Shown: positions 21,466 to 30,821 of the stretch, piece after piece
How the letters are laid out: the number at the start of each line of letters is the position of its first letter
Position numbering within the stretch: position 1 is the first letter of the stretch
NCBI RefSeq assembly: GCF_009451885.1
Contig: NZ_WIAO01000019.1
Span: forward strand, 1 to 64,000
Reading direction: 5' to 3'
Origin: Glycomyces albidus
GTDB taxonomy: Bacteria; Actinomycetota; Actinomycetes; Mycobacteriales; Micromonosporaceae
DNA length: 64,000 bases
The notes under the pieces: generated by a model
Databases searched by the model: none
What the model was told of the DNA's origin: nothing
Seen by the model: the letters and a program-made list of their open reading frames with translations, nothing else
Translations under genes and position numbers: made by a program

Positions 21466-22692
21466 CTACAGGGCGGTGGGGACCCGGGTGGTGACGAGGC
21501 CGACGTCGCTGAGGAAGCGTTCGAGCGCGATCGTCGCGATCCCGGTGGCCACCGAGTTGCCGCGCACGGTCGACACCTGGACCTCCAGGTCGGCGGCCGC
21601 GTCCCCGGGCGCCTCCTCGACGACGCTGCGGCGCACGGCCGGCACCAGGTGGTCGCCGAGGGCCCACACGGTCCAGCCGGTGAGCGTGATCGTCTCGGGA
21701 TTGACGATCGCGACGAGGTCGGCGAGCGCGGCCCCTAGGTAGCGGGCGGTGAGCCGGATCGTCTCGGTGACGGCCGGGTCCGGTTCGGGCGGCTCCAGCG
21801 CGGCGGCGAGGGCGTCGATGAAGTCACGCTGGAGCGGCACCGCCGCGAGCGGGTGCCCGGGGGCGATCGCTCCCAGGGTCTGCTGGATGCCCAGCGCGCC
21901 CACGTACGCCTCGACGCAGCCGTTGCGCCCGCACCGGCAGGCGCGGCCGTCGAGGGCGAGGAGGCTGTGGCCCCATTCGCCCGCGAAGTTGGTGGCGCCG
22001 CGCAGGATCGCGCCGTTGAGGATGATCCCGGCGCCGACGCCGGTCCCGAGGTTCACGGTGATGGTGCTCGAGTGCCGGCGGCCCTCGCCGAACCACAGCT
22101 CCGCGGTGGCGATGGCCTTGAGCGGGTTGTCGATCACGATCGGCAGGTCGAGGCGTTCGCGGAGCCGGTCGACGTGGCGCCAGGCCGCGTTCGGCATGAC
22201 GGGCGCCGCGCCGCCCCAGCGCTGCATGGAGCCGGGGAGCGAGATGCCGACCCCGAGCACCTCGCCCCGCGGCGTGCCCGCCTGCGCGAGCGCGGCGTCG
22301 ACGGCGCGGGCGATGCCGTCGACGACCTCTTCGGTCTCGTCGTGCCGCTCGTCGGCGGCGATCTCGGCGGAGGCGGTCTCATCGAGGGCGGCGTCGAACA
22401 CGACCGCCCTGATGTACGTCTCCGCGACGTCGACGCCGACGATGCGGCCGCGGTCCTGGTTGAGCCGCAGGAGGGTGGTGGGCCGCCCGACGCGTCCGCT
22501 CGCGACGCGGGCCTCGGTGACGATCCCGCCCGAGAGCAGGTCGCTGACGACCGTGGCGACGGTCGCGGTGCTCAGGCCCGTGGTGCGCGCGAGCTCGTTG
22601 CGGGTCGTCTCGCCCGCGGCGAGCAGCGCGTGCAGCACGTCGAGCCGCGATTCGCTGCGTATGTCGCGCGAGGTGCGCCTGGTGGGGGCCAT
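21466..22692 (-). CDS. ROK-family transcriptional repressor
   Basis: 408 residues: N-terminal winged helix (SRLDVLHALLAAGETTRNELARTTGLSTATVATVVSDLL), then the ROK sugar-kinase-like domain (GRIVGVDVAETYIRAVVF; LGTGVGAGIILNGAIL). The zinc motif is intact: GEWGHSLL..CRCGRNGCVEAY. It belongs to the NagC/XylR type. It is the last gene of the binding protein-permease-permease-GH35 operon, so it probably represses that operon in response to a galactose-containing sugar (inference). AGGAGAACCG precedes the ATG. Confidence 0.9.
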   Translation of the reverse strand: MAPTRRTSRDIRSESRLDVLHALLAAGETTRNELARTTGLSTATVATVVSDLLSGGIVTEARVASGRVGRPTTLLRLNQDRGRIVGVDVAETYIRAVVFDAALDETASAEIAADERHDETEEVVDGIARAVDAALAQAGTPRGEVLGVGISLPGSMQRWGGAAPVMPNAAWRHVDRLRERLDLPIVIDNPLKAIATAELWFGEGRRHSSTITVNLGTGVGAGIILNGAILRGATNFAGEWGHSLLALDGRACRCGRNGCVEAYVGALGIQQTLGAIAPGHPLAAVPLQRDFIDALAAALEPPEPDPAVTETIRLTARYLGAALADLVAIVNPETITLTGWTVWALGDHLVPAVRRSVVEEAPGDAAADLEVQVSTVRGNSVATGIATIALERFLSDVGLVTTRVPTAL

Positions 22693-22715
22693 CGGTTCTC
22701 CTGGGGGGCTGCGGT

Positions 22716-25325
22716 CTACTCCGGGGCGGCGGCGGCGGTCACGCGCGCGAGGCGCGGCTGCGCGCCTCCCGCGGTGCCGCGGACCAGCAACCTGACGGTA
22801 CCGGAGTTCCATCCGGCGGGGATCCACAGTCGACCCGGATCGCCGCCGGTGAACCGCGGGCGGTGCGGGTCCTCCAGCCAGACGCGGCCCAGGAGTTCGC
22901 CGTGGGCGAAGGCGCTCAGGCGGACCTGCTCGCCTTCGAACCGGAGCGACCGCCCGCCGGGCGGGACGGCCACGTCGAGCCAGGTCTCCTCGCCGGGGGC
23001 GAGGTCGAGCGGCAGCTCGACGGCGAGACCTTCGGCGCCGTGCCCGGCCAGCCCGAGGATCGCGGTGTCCGGCTGGGCCTCGACCTGCCAGCCCTCGACG
23101 GGTGCGAGGCGGAGCAGTTCGGCGCCGCCGCCCGATCCGGGCCAGTGCGGTGCGGTGACCGCGACCTGGCGGCCCTCGCCGGGGGCGAGGTGGACCCACG
23201 GGTCGATCGGGCTGACCATGCGCGTCTCGCCGTCCACGTCGACCTCGACGGGAACGGTGAGTCCTTCGATGTGGAAGGCGTAGTGGCCGATGCCGTCGAC
23301 CGGGAGCGCGCGGCGGTAGGTCGCCGGACGTCCGATGCGGGTGCTGCTCCAGCCGCCGAGGCTCCGCACGGGCGCGGGGTCGCCGGCCCACTGCTCCCCG
23401 CCGTCGACCGTCCACAGTGCATGGACGTCCTCGCGTCCGGCGACGGCCCAGACCCGGCCGAGGCCGCGGAGCGACCCGAGCGCGAGGCCCGGGAGGCGCG
23501 TGTCGTCGAAGTTGCAGTGGCCCCAGGTCTCCACGGTCGCGGTGAACGCGGTCTTCCCCGCGGTCGGCACGGTGATCGTGGCCCCGTAGACGACCTTGGA
23601 CGGCAGCGCCTCGCCGTCGAGGGCGAGGTCGACGATGTCGGCCGCGCCTTCGATGAGCAGCTCGTCGACGCCGTCGAGCACGGTCGCGTAGTGCGTGCGG
23701 CCGCGGTAGACGCCGACGGCCTCGGAGGCCGGCGGCAGGTCGTGCGCGGTCGTCTCGCCCGAGCGGGCCGCCAGGTCCAGTTTGACGGCCGCGGTGACGG
23801 CCTCGGGTTCGCTTGGAGCTGCCGAGATCTCGGCCTTCGCGCCGCGCGGGTCGGCGACGTCCTCGGGGTGGAGGACCATGATCCGGATGCCGTTCATGCT
23901 CGTGGCGACTCGGACCGGAGCGCCCGGCACCGGCGCGTCGAGCTCCACGAACGTGACGCCCGGACCGTTCGCGAGCGCGACGCGACTCGAAGTGCGCGAA
24001 GCGAACTGAAGTCCCTCCGGCCCGGCGCCGATGAGATCCGCGGACGCGAACTTCAAGGTTCCCTCGAGACCGAACCTGTCCAGCGGCAGATCCTGGATCA
24101 CGAGCGCGCACGAACGCGGTGCGAGCGCGAACGTGACAGGGAAGTGGTCCCCGACCTCGACCGTCGCCGTGCCCGGTTCCTCGGTGAGGTTCGGGACGCC
24201 GGTGACCGTGCCGCCGCCGTCGAGGACGAGCCGCGACGGCGAGGCGCTGGTGGTCACCGAGACGCCTTGGACGCCTTCGGCTTCGGTGGTGCGGGCCCTG
24301 GCGAGGGCCGGGCCGAGCGTGCGCGCGAACGCGGTGAGCACGCGGGCCTCGGCGGTCTCGGGCCGCGCCTCGCCCACGGGGGAGAGGTAGCCGCCGAAGT
24401 CGTAGTCGTGGGTCATGAACCCGCCCGGGTCGCCCCAGTTGCCGACCGACGGCGTGTACCCGAAGTCGTACCCGGACGCCTGGAGGTACGGCGCGATCAG
24501 CGTGGCGCCGCTGACGAGCAGGCGGCGGAGCGTGGCGTGGCTGCGGTTGGTCTCGGTGACCAGCAGCGGCAGGCCCTGCTCGGCGACGAGGTCGGCGTAG
24601 CGGCGCACTTCGGCCTCGACGAACGGCGAGCGGTCGTCGGGGTAGAAGTTGAACGCGGGCGCGACGCCCTCGGCGCCGCCGGTGGCGCCGTTCAGGTCGC
24701 CCTGGCCGGCGCAGGCGATGAGCGGCACCTCGATGCCGTGCTCCCTCGCCATGTCCCGCAGCGCGCCGATGTACGCGTGCCGGTCGGCGGTGTCGAAGAA
24801 GTCCAGCTCGTTCTCGAGCTGGACGGCCGCGACCGCGCCGCCGCGGCCCCACTGGCGCTCGGCGAGGAGCGGCATCGCCCGGTCGAACCAGCCGCGGACC
24901 TGCTCGAGGAAGCGCGGCTCGGCCTGGCGCAGGCGCAGGTCCTCGTCGAGGCCCAGCCACGCCGGCAGCGCGCCGCCGTCCCATTCGGAGCAGATGTACG
25001 GCCCGGGCCGGGCGATGACCGCGAGGCCGGCCTCGTGCGCGAGGTCGAGGAACGCCCCGACGTCGCGCCGTCCCGTGAAGTCCCATGCGCCGGGGGCGGT
25101 CTCGTGGAAGTTCCACGGCAGGTAGACGTCGATCGCGCGGTAGCCGGTGGCGCGGACCTGCGCGAGCCGCGCCTCCCAGGTCTCCCTCGGGAGCCGGAAG
25201 TAGAACAGCGACGCGCACAGCAGCGCCTCCTCGCGGCCGTCGAGCACCAGCCCGGTGGGGCGGAGCTCGGCGGTGCCGCCGGCGTCCGTGCCGTTCACGA
25301 GCGCCGATGTGGACAGGTCAGTCAC
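22716..25325 (-). CDS. GH35 beta-galactosidase
   Basis: 869 residues without signal peptide, thus cytosolic. The TIM barrel shows GLVLDGREEALLCASLFYFRLPRETW, GYRAIDVYLPWNFHE, RPGPYICSEWDGGALPAWL, QLENE (catalytic acid/base within 171-173) and VTETN (nucleophile Glu259). Beta-rich domains occupy the last ~500 residues. It removes terminal beta-galactose from imported oligosaccharides such as arabinogalactan or galactan fragments. The GTG at 25325 directly follows the permease TAA, with AGGAG nine bases upstream. Confidence 0.92.
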   Translation of the reverse strand: MTDLSTSALVNGTDAGGTAELRPTGLVLDGREEALLCASLFYFRLPRETWEARLAQVRATGYRAIDVYLPWNFHETAPGAWDFTGRRDVGAFLDLAHEAGLAVIARPGPYICSEWDGGALPAWLGLDEDLRLRQAEPRFLEQVRGWFDRAMPLLAERQWGRGGAVAAVQLENELDFFDTADRHAYIGALRDMAREHGIEVPLIACAGQGDLNGATGGAEGVAPAFNFYPDDRSPFVEAEVRRYADLVAEQGLPLLVTETNRSHATLRRLLVSGATLIAPYLQASGYDFGYTPSVGNWGDPGGFMTHDYDFGGYLSPVGEARPETAEARVLTAFARTLGPALARARTTEAEGVQGVSVTTSASPSRLVLDGGGTVTGVPNLTEEPGTATVEVGDHFPVTFALAPRSCALVIQDLPLDRFGLEGTLKFASADLIGAGPEGLQFASRTSSRVALANGPGVTFVELDAPVPGAPVRVATSMNGIRIMVLHPEDVADPRGAKAEISAAPSEPEAVTAAVKLDLAARSGETTAHDLPPASEAVGVYRGRTHYATVLDGVDELLIEGAADIVDLALDGEALPSKVVYGATITVPTAGKTAFTATVETWGHCNFDDTRLPGLALGSLRGLGRVWAVAGREDVHALWTVDGGEQWAGDPAPVRSLGGWSSTRIGRPATYRRALPVDGIGHYAFHIEGLTVPVEVDVDGETRMVSPIDPWVHLAPGEGRQVAVTAPHWPGSGGGAELLRLAPVEGWQVEAQPDTAILGLAGHGAEGLAVELPLDLAPGEETWLDVAVPPGGRSLRFEGEQVRLSAFAHGELLGRVWLEDPHRPRFTGGDPGRLWIPAGWNSGTVRLLVRGTAGGAQPRLARVTAAAAPE

Positions 25326-26249
25326 TTACTTCACTCCTGCACTTCCGCCTTGGAGGTTCATTTCGTAGAGGTACTTCTGGCCGAGGTAGTAGATGGCGAT
25401 CATCGGGAGCGTCAGGATGATCGACCCGACCATGACCAGGTTCCACGGCGGCAGCTGCATCTCGTTGCTCGTCCCCGTCATGTACTGGAGTCCGAGTGCC
25501 AGCGGCATCGACTCCTCGGAGTTGAGGTAGATGAGCGGGCCCATGAAGTCGCCCCACGCGTGCGTGAGCGTGAAGATCGCGATCGCCGTGAGGATCGGCC
25601 ACATCATCGGCAGGATGATCCTGCGGTAGACGCCGAAGTAGCCGAGGCCGTCCATCTGCGCCGCCTCGTCGAGCTCCCCGGAGATGCGGGAGACGAACTG
25701 CCGCACCAGGAACACGTTGAACGCGTTGGTGAAGAAGTTCGGGATGATCAGCGGCAGGTACGTGTTGACCCAGCCGAGCTCCTTGAACAGCAGGAACTGC
25801 GGGATCATCGTGATCTGGGAGGGGATCATCATGGTGGCGAGCACGATGATGAACATGACGCCCTTGCCGGGGGCCCGCAGCCGCGCGAACGCGTAGCCGA
25901 CGAGCGAGGACGAGAGCACCTGGCCGACCGCCGAGAGCGTGGCGATGAGGACCGAGTTGAGGACGAACCGCCCGACCGGCAGGCCGGTCGCGGTGAACAC
26001 CTCGGTGAAGTTCCGCCACTCGAACTCGGTCGGGATGACGGTGAACGCGTTCTGGGAACTGGTCAGGTCGCTCGAGAGCGAGATCGAGACCATGAGGATG
26101 AACGGGACGAAGAAGACCGCCGAGACGATGAGCAGCACCGCGTAGGTCGCGGGCGACGCCTTGAACGCCGACAGCAGGCGCGGCTCGCGCTCGCGGCGTT
26201 TGCGCTCGGCGCCGGCGCGGGCCGGCACCTGTGAAGCGAGACCGGTCAT
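25326..26249 (-). CDS. ABC sugar transporter permease (MalG type)
   Basis: 307 residues with six transmembrane helices after a basic N-terminus. The EAA loop is GELDEAAQMDGLGYFGVYRRIILPMMWP, which contacts the ATPase. The C-terminal YLGQKYLYEMNLQGGSAGVK is typical of MalG-like carbohydrate permeases. Its ATG overlaps the stop of the preceding permease by 4 nt (26246-26249). No ATPase gene is present; actinobacterial CUT1 systems commonly share an MsiK-type ATPase encoded elsewhere. Confidence 0.93.
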   Translation of the reverse strand: MTGLASQVPARAGAERKRREREPRLLSAFKASPATYAVLLIVSAVFFVPFILMVSISLSSDLTSSQNAFTVIPTEFEWRNFTEVFTATGLPVGRFVLNSVLIATLSAVGQVLSSSLVGYAFARLRAPGKGVMFIIVLATMMIPSQITMIPQFLLFKELGWVNTYLPLIIPNFFTNAFNVFLVRQFVSRISGELDEAAQMDGLGYFGVYRRIILPMMWPILTAIAIFTLTHAWGDFMGPLIYLNSEESMPLALGLQYMTGTSNEMQLPPWNLVMVGSIILTLPMIAIYYLGQKYLYEMNLQGGSAGVK

Positions 26250-27199
26250 TTCACCTCCTGCTCGTAGAAGACCCAGCTGCGGGACGTGCGGAACGCGATG
26301 AGCGTGAACGCGAGGATGACGAGGAACAGCAGCCAGGCGACCGCCGACGCGTATCCGAAGTGGTAGAAGGAGAACGCCTCGCGGAACAGCAGCGGGACCA
26401 TCATCTGGCTCGCGTTGTCGGGACCGCCGGCGGTGAGGATGTACACCTGCGAGAAGATCTGGAACGCCCCGATGAGGCCCATGATCAGGTTGAAGAAGAT
26501 GACCGGGGTGATCTGCGGGAACGTGACCGCCCAGAACTGGCGCCAGGCGCCGGCCCCGTCGATCTCGGCCGCCTCGTAGAGCTCGCGCGGGATGCCGTTC
26601 ATGGCCGACAGCAGGAGCACCGTGGCCCCGCCGGCGCCCCAGGCGGACAGCACGATGAGCGCGGGCTTGACCCAGGTGGGGTCGAGCAGCCAGTTCGGTC
26701 CCTGGATCCCGAACCACCCGAGCAGGTCGTTCAGCGGGCCGGAGGGTGCCAGCACCATCTTGAAGACCATCGCGGTCGCCACGAGCGGCACCAGCGTGGG
26801 CAGGTAGATGAAGGTGCGGAAGAGCTTGCGCCCCCGGACCCGCTTGTTCAGCAGGTTCGCGAGCCACACGCCGATGACCAGGCCCAGGGGCACCGAGACG
26901 AGCGCGTAGTAGAAGGTGTTGCCGAGGGCCTTCCAGAAGATCGGGTCCTCGGTGAGCGCCTTGGCGTAGTTGTCCAGGCCGACCCATTCGGGCGGGGTGA
27001 ACGAGTCCCACTCGGTCAGCGAGATGTACACGGACGCGATCATCGGGCCCAGGAGGAACCCCACGAACCCGATCAGCCACGGCGAGATGAAGAGCCAGAA
27101 GTAGAAGGCTTCCTTCTTGCTGCGCGACGACATGCTGCGCCTCCCGGCGCGGCGCACGGTGCGCGCCGCGCCGGGGGCTTCGTCGATGGTCTTCGACAT
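26246..27199 (-). CDS. ABC sugar transporter permease (MalF type)
   Basis: 317 residues, six transmembrane helices, with the opening AFYFWLFISPWLIGFVGFLLGPMIASVYISLTEWD usual for MalF-like permeases. EAA loop: RELYEAAEIDGAGAWRQFWAVTFPQITP. It pairs with the MalG-type permease that it overlaps. It lies ten bases downstream of the binding-protein gene, so the three are one transcript. Confidence 0.93.
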   Translation of the reverse strand: MSKTIDEAPGAARTVRRAGRRSMSSRSKKEAFYFWLFISPWLIGFVGFLLGPMIASVYISLTEWDSFTPPEWVGLDNYAKALTEDPIFWKALGNTFYYALVSVPLGLVIGVWLANLLNKRVRGRKLFRTFIYLPTLVPLVATAMVFKMVLAPSGPLNDLLGWFGIQGPNWLLDPTWVKPALIVLSAWGAGGATVLLLSAMNGIPRELYEAAEIDGAGAWRQFWAVTFPQITPVIFFNLIMGLIGAFQIFSQVYILTAGGPDNASQMMVPLLFREAFSFYHFGYASAVAWLLFLVILAFTLIAFRTSRSWVFYEQEVK

Positions 27200-27209
27200 G
27201 TTTCAGGCC

Positions 27210-28484
27210 CTAATCGGTGATGATCGACTCGAGCTGCGTCTGGATCTTGTCCAACTCGGTCTGGGCGTCGCCGCCCTCGTTCCAGAACGTGCCGAGGTTG
27301 TCGTTGAACGCGGCCTGCATCTCGTTCCACTGCGGGATGAACGGCGCGCGGAAGATGAACTCGGCCGATTCGCCGAACGCGGCCATGTTGATGGGCTTGG
27401 TCGCCCACGACGGCGCCAGGAACGCGTCGGACTGCTGCACTTCGAGGTTGGCCGGGACGTCCTGGGCCTTGTCGATGATGAGCTCCTGCGCGTCGGCGCC
27501 GGTGAGGAACTCGATCGCCTTGAACGCCTTCGCGGGGTCGGCCGCGTCGCGCGAGATGGCCAGGCCGGAGCCGAAGGCCGAGACGGCCTGCTGGGCGCCG
27601 CGCCACAGCGGGGCGATGTCCCAGTTGATGTCGGCCTCCAGGAGACCGCCGATGGCCCAGAAGCCGGTGGTGTTCATCGCGACCTTGCCCGCCGCGAAGG
27701 CGGGGTCGCCGCCCATGTCGGGGCCCATGTCCGCGTATTCGGCGGCGGTGGGCACGAAGTGGTGGACGTGCGCGAGGTCGTTGGCCCACTGGAGCGCCGC
27801 GACGACCTCGGGGGAGTTGGCGGTCGGGTTGCCGCCGTCGTCGATGATCTGCCCGCCGTTCTGGTAGGCGAAGCTCCACCACTGCGGCCACCAGCCGGCG
27901 CCGCCGTAGCCCCACTGGGTGCCGGCGACCGTCAGCTTCTCCATGGCGGCCTGGGCGTCCTCCTGGGTCCACTCGGCCGTCGGGTACTCGACGCCGGCGG
28001 CGTCGAACAGGTCCTTGTTGTAGTAGACGATCATCGCGCCGGAGCGGTCCGGGATCGCGTAGACCTTGTCCTCGTAGGAGTACAGGTTGCCCACGGGACC
28101 GAAGCGCTGCTCCAGGTCGAGGCCGGCGTCCTTCGCGTACTCGTCGAGCGGCAGGATCTGGCTCTTCGAGGAGTAGGTGTTGACGCCCTCGGCGACCTGC
28201 ATGATGTCGGGGCCGTCGCCGCCGGCGATCATCGTCTGGACCTTCTGCTCGTACTGGTCCGAGGGGATCAGCTGGAGCTCGATCTTGATGTCGGGGTTCT
28301 CGGCCTCGAACAAGTCGATGCGCGCCTGGTAGGTCTCCTTGTCGAGGTCGCCGCCCCAGACGACCATCTTCAGGGGACCGCTGCCGTCGTCGTCGCCGGA
28401 ACCGCACGCCGCCAGCACGGGCGCCGCCAGCGAAGCCGTCGCGGCGGCCTTCGCGAGGGTGCGCCGGCGAATCTTGTTCTCCAT
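27210..28484 (-). CDS. ABC sugar-binding lipoprotein of the GH35 operon
   Basis: 424 residues, family 1 solute-binding fold. Lipoprotein signal with twin arginines (KIRRRTLAKAAATASLAAPVLAACGSG) and lipobox cysteine at LAAC. The mature part begins KMVVWGGDLDKETYQARIDLFEAENPDIKI. GAGAGG is upstream of ATG 28484. First gene of the operon binding protein-MalF-MalG-GH35-ROK, which should import and split a beta-galactosidic oligosaccharide. Confidence 0.93.
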   Translation of the reverse strand: MENKIRRRTLAKAAATASLAAPVLAACGSGDDDGSGPLKMVVWGGDLDKETYQARIDLFEAENPDIKIELQLIPSDQYEQKVQTMIAGGDGPDIMQVAEGVNTYSSKSQILPLDEYAKDAGLDLEQRFGPVGNLYSYEDKVYAIPDRSGAMIVYYNKDLFDAAGVEYPTAEWTQEDAQAAMEKLTVAGTQWGYGGAGWWPQWWSFAYQNGGQIIDDGGNPTANSPEVVAALQWANDLAHVHHFVPTAAEYADMGPDMGGDPAFAAGKVAMNTTGFWAIGGLLEADINWDIAPLWRGAQQAVSAFGSGLAISRDAADPAKAFKAIEFLTGADAQELIIDKAQDVPANLEVQQSDAFLAPSWATKPINMAAFGESAEFIFRAPFIPQWNEMQAAFNDNLGTFWNEGGDAQTELDKIQTQLESIITD

Positions 28485-28543
28485 GTCTCGGCCTCTCTCT
28501 GTCTTGCGCCGACTACACCGTCGGCACGGGGTTGAGACGGGGG

Positions 28544-28564
28544 TAAATCTAACCCATAGATAAA
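28544..28564. promoter_or_regulatory. Candidate ROK operator upstream of the binding protein
   Basis: ATCTA (28547-28551), ACCCA, TAGAT (28557-28561) form a perfect 5-bp interrupted dyad within an AT-rich patch 60-80 bp upstream of the start at 28484. A longer-range pair, GATAACG (28585-28591) and CGTTATC (28639-28645), lies further up. Confidence 0.4.
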
Positions 28565-28774
28565 TGGTTGGATAGACCGGCGTAGATAACGATTCGAGCA
28601 ACCTCGCCCCTGGTAGCGGACCGGTTGACCGATACAAGCGTTATCGGGGGAATGCCGTGCGTCACATCCCAAGCGGGACAGTGCGGCCCGAACGGCCACA
28701 GGGCGGCACCGCTGGAGCACGCGATCCCGGCGGTGCGATCATGGCGTGGTCCCGCGAGTTGAACGGAGTGGACA

Positions 28775-29950
28775 GTGCGACCCGAACTGCCCCCGCCCAT
28801 CGGCATCGACCTCCCCGGCTCCTTCAGCCGCTCGGTCTTCCACGAGCGCCACCCGGTGCTCGTCGACAACCTCCTCGGCGACTTCCCCTACCCGCCCCAC
28901 ATCGCCGAGGCCCTCGAGGCGCTCCTCGCCGAGTCCCTCACCGGCACCGTCCCGCCGCGCACCCCCGGCGGCCCCGAGATCCACACCTGGCACCTGGAGG
29001 TCTCGGCCCGCATCGGCCAGCCGTGGGAGTCCCTGCCGTTCCTGTGGGCCGAGTCGTACTTCTACCGCCGCCTCCTGCGCGCCGTCGAATACCACCACTA
29101 CGACAGCCCATGGTGCGGCGTCGACCCCTTCGCCCCCCAGAAGCACGCCCAGCTCGACGGCCCCGAACTGCGCGCCGACCTCGACGCCTACGCCGCGCTG
29201 AGCGACGCCTCCGCCGCCGACCGCCGCCGCGCGATCCTCCTCGCCTCCCTCTGGGGCAACCAGGCCGACCTGGGCTTCCGCACCAACAACCCCGGCGCGG
29301 ACACCAGCGTCGGCGACCTGGTCGCCGACGAGTCCGAGGCCCTCTGGGACCTGGCCGAGGCCCCCGGCGAGGCGCCGGTCATCGTCGTCGCCGACAACGC
29401 CGGCCGCGAGATCACCGCCGACCTCGCCCTCGTCGACCACCTCCTGGAGACCGCGACCGGCCCGGTCGAGCTCCACCTCAAACCGCACCCGTACTTCGTC
29501 TCCGACGCCACCGGGCAGGACGTCGTCGCCACCCTGAACGCCCTCGACCGCGACCCGCACGCCGCCGTCCGCGACCTCGCCCGGCGCCTGCGGGACGCCG
29601 TCCGCATGGGATGGCTCCGCCTGCGCACCCACGGCGCCTACGTCCACCCCACCGACTACCGGACGCTCCCGAGCGACCTCGCCGAGGAGTTCGCGGCCGC
29701 CAAGCTCGTGATCCTCAAGGGCGACCTCAACTACCGCCGCCTCGTCGGGGATCTCCAGTGGGACCCGACCACCCCGTTCGCCGAGGCCGCCGGCCACTTC
29801 CCGGGCCCGGTGGCCGCGCTCCGCACCGCCAAGTCCGACCTCGCCGTCGGCGTCGACCCCGCCCGCCTTGCGAAGCTCGACGCCGAGGCGCCCGACTGGC
29901 GCCTCACCGGCACGAAGGCCGTGATCCAGGTGCACCCCGGACACGACTGA
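28775..29950 (+). CDS. DUF89/ARMT1-like damage-control phosphatase
   Basis: 391 residues matching the DUF89 metal-dependent phosphatase fold. Diagnostic segments are SLWGNQADLGF, VIVVADNAGREITADLALVDHLL (metal-binding Asp/Asn) and KLVILKGDLNYRRLVGD (Lys plus Asp/Asn near the active site). Family members dephosphorylate damaged or excess sugar-phosphate metabolites; the substrate here is unknown. GTG 28775 has GGAG upstream. Monocistronic, ending at a strong palindrome shared with the convergent ABC operon. Confidence 0.85.
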   Translation: MRPELPPPIGIDLPGSFSRSVFHERHPVLVDNLLGDFPYPPHIAEALEALLAESLTGTVPPRTPGGPEIHTWHLEVSARIGQPWESLPFLWAESYFYRRLLRAVEYHHYDSPWCGVDPFAPQKHAQLDGPELRADLDAYAALSDASAADRRRAILLASLWGNQADLGFRTNNPGADTSVGDLVADESEALWDLAEAPGEAPVIVVADNAGREITADLALVDHLLETATGPVELHLKPHPYFVSDATGQDVVATLNALDRDPHAAVRDLARRLRDAVRMGWLRLRTHGAYVHPTDYRTLPSDLAEEFAAAKLVILKGDLNYRRLVGDLQWDPTTPFAEAAGHFPGPVAALRTAKSDLAVGVDPARLAKLDAEAPDWRLTGTKAVIQVHPGHD

Positions 29951-29953
29951 CAG

Positions 29954-29979
29954 AGCCCCGGGGCCGCGGCCCCGGGGCT
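29954..29979. terminator. 26-bp perfect palindrome, bidirectional terminator
   Basis: AGCCCCGGGGCCG (29954-29966) is followed immediately by its exact reverse complement (29967-29979). It sits between the DUF89 stop and the stop of the convergent ABC permease. Confidence 0.65.
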
Positions 29980-29990
29980 GCCGCACCGGT

Positions 29991-30821
29991 TCAGCAGTCG
30001 GCGCGCTTGAGCCGGAACGCGGCCCCGATGAGCGTCACCGCAACCCATCCGGCGAAGACCGCCAGGCCCTCGCCCGGCGTCAGCGCGCCCTCGGCCTGGG
30101 TCAGGGCGTACGCGGCGCCGCCGGCGTTGCTCGGCAGGTACGGGGTGAGCGTGTCCTCCCACGAGTCCGGCAGGAGCTGCGACAGCCCCGGCAGCAGAAG
30201 CAGGACGCCGACCAGCGACGCGATGCCGCCCGCGGGTGAGCGCAGCAGCGTCCCCAGCCCGACGCCGAACACCGCGACCAGGCCCAGGTAGAGGCCCGCG
30301 CCGAAGAGGCTGCGCACGACCCCGTCGTCGCCGAGCGTCAGCGCGATCGCCTCGCCGTCGAGCCCGACCGTCCCGATCAGGAACGCGAGGAACGCGCCGG
30401 CCGCGGTCACCGCGAACACCGCGCCGAAGGCGATCAGGGCCTTCGCCCACAGCACCGGCAGCCGCTTGGGCACCGCGGCGAGCGTCGACCGGATCATGCC
30501 CGTGGAGTACTCGCCGGCGCTCATGAGCACCCCGAGCACCCCGGCCACCAGCGACGCGAACGACAGGCCCATGAGCGACAGGCTCACCGCGTCCAGGGGG
30601 CGCCCGGCGATCCCGGGCGGGCCGTCGGTCACCCCGGCCCCGCCGGGGCTGTACGTGTACGCGGCGATCGCCCCGAACCCGGCCAGGAGGACCAGGCTGA
30701 GCCCCAACGTGATCCAACTGGACCGGAGCGTGCGGAACTTGGTCGACTCCGACAGGAGCACCCGCGGGAACGTCACCCGCTTGACGGCGGTGCGGCGGGT
30801 CTCGGCGGCGATGGCGGTCAT
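29991..30821 (-). CDS. ABC-2 type exporter permease
   Basis: 276 residues with about six hydrophobic helices, beginning with the ESTKFRTLRSSWITLGLSLVLLAGFG pattern of ABC-2 permeases. It contains SAGEYSTGMIRSTLAAVPKRLPVLWAKAL, common in actinobacterial two-gene exporters. Its ATG overlaps the ATPase stop by 4 nt. Substrate unknown; such pairs often export lipids, peptides or drugs. Confidence 0.88.
   Translation of the reverse strand: MTAIAAETRRTAVKRVTFPRVLLSESTKFRTLRSSWITLGLSLVLLAGFGAIAAYTYSPGGAGVTDGPPGIAGRPLDAVSLSLMGLSFASLVAGVLGVLMSAGEYSTGMIRSTLAAVPKRLPVLWAKALIAFGAVFAVTAAGAFLAFLIGTVGLDGEAIALTLGDDGVVRSLFGAGLYLGLVAVFGVGLGTLLRSPAGGIASLVGVLLLLPGLSQLLPDSWEDTLTPYLPSNAGGAAYALTQAEGALTPGEGLAVFAGWVAVTLIGAAFRLKRADC

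Noticed and set aside
22863-26234. A 1,123-codon plus-strand open frame opposite GH35 and the permeases
   Set aside because: Antisense of well-supported genes; repetitive Glu/Arg/Gly/Val composition with no domain.
21466-28484. A missing ATPase as a sign that the ABC operons are defective
   Set aside because: Actinobacterial carbohydrate importers commonly share one MsiK-like ATPase encoded elsewhere.
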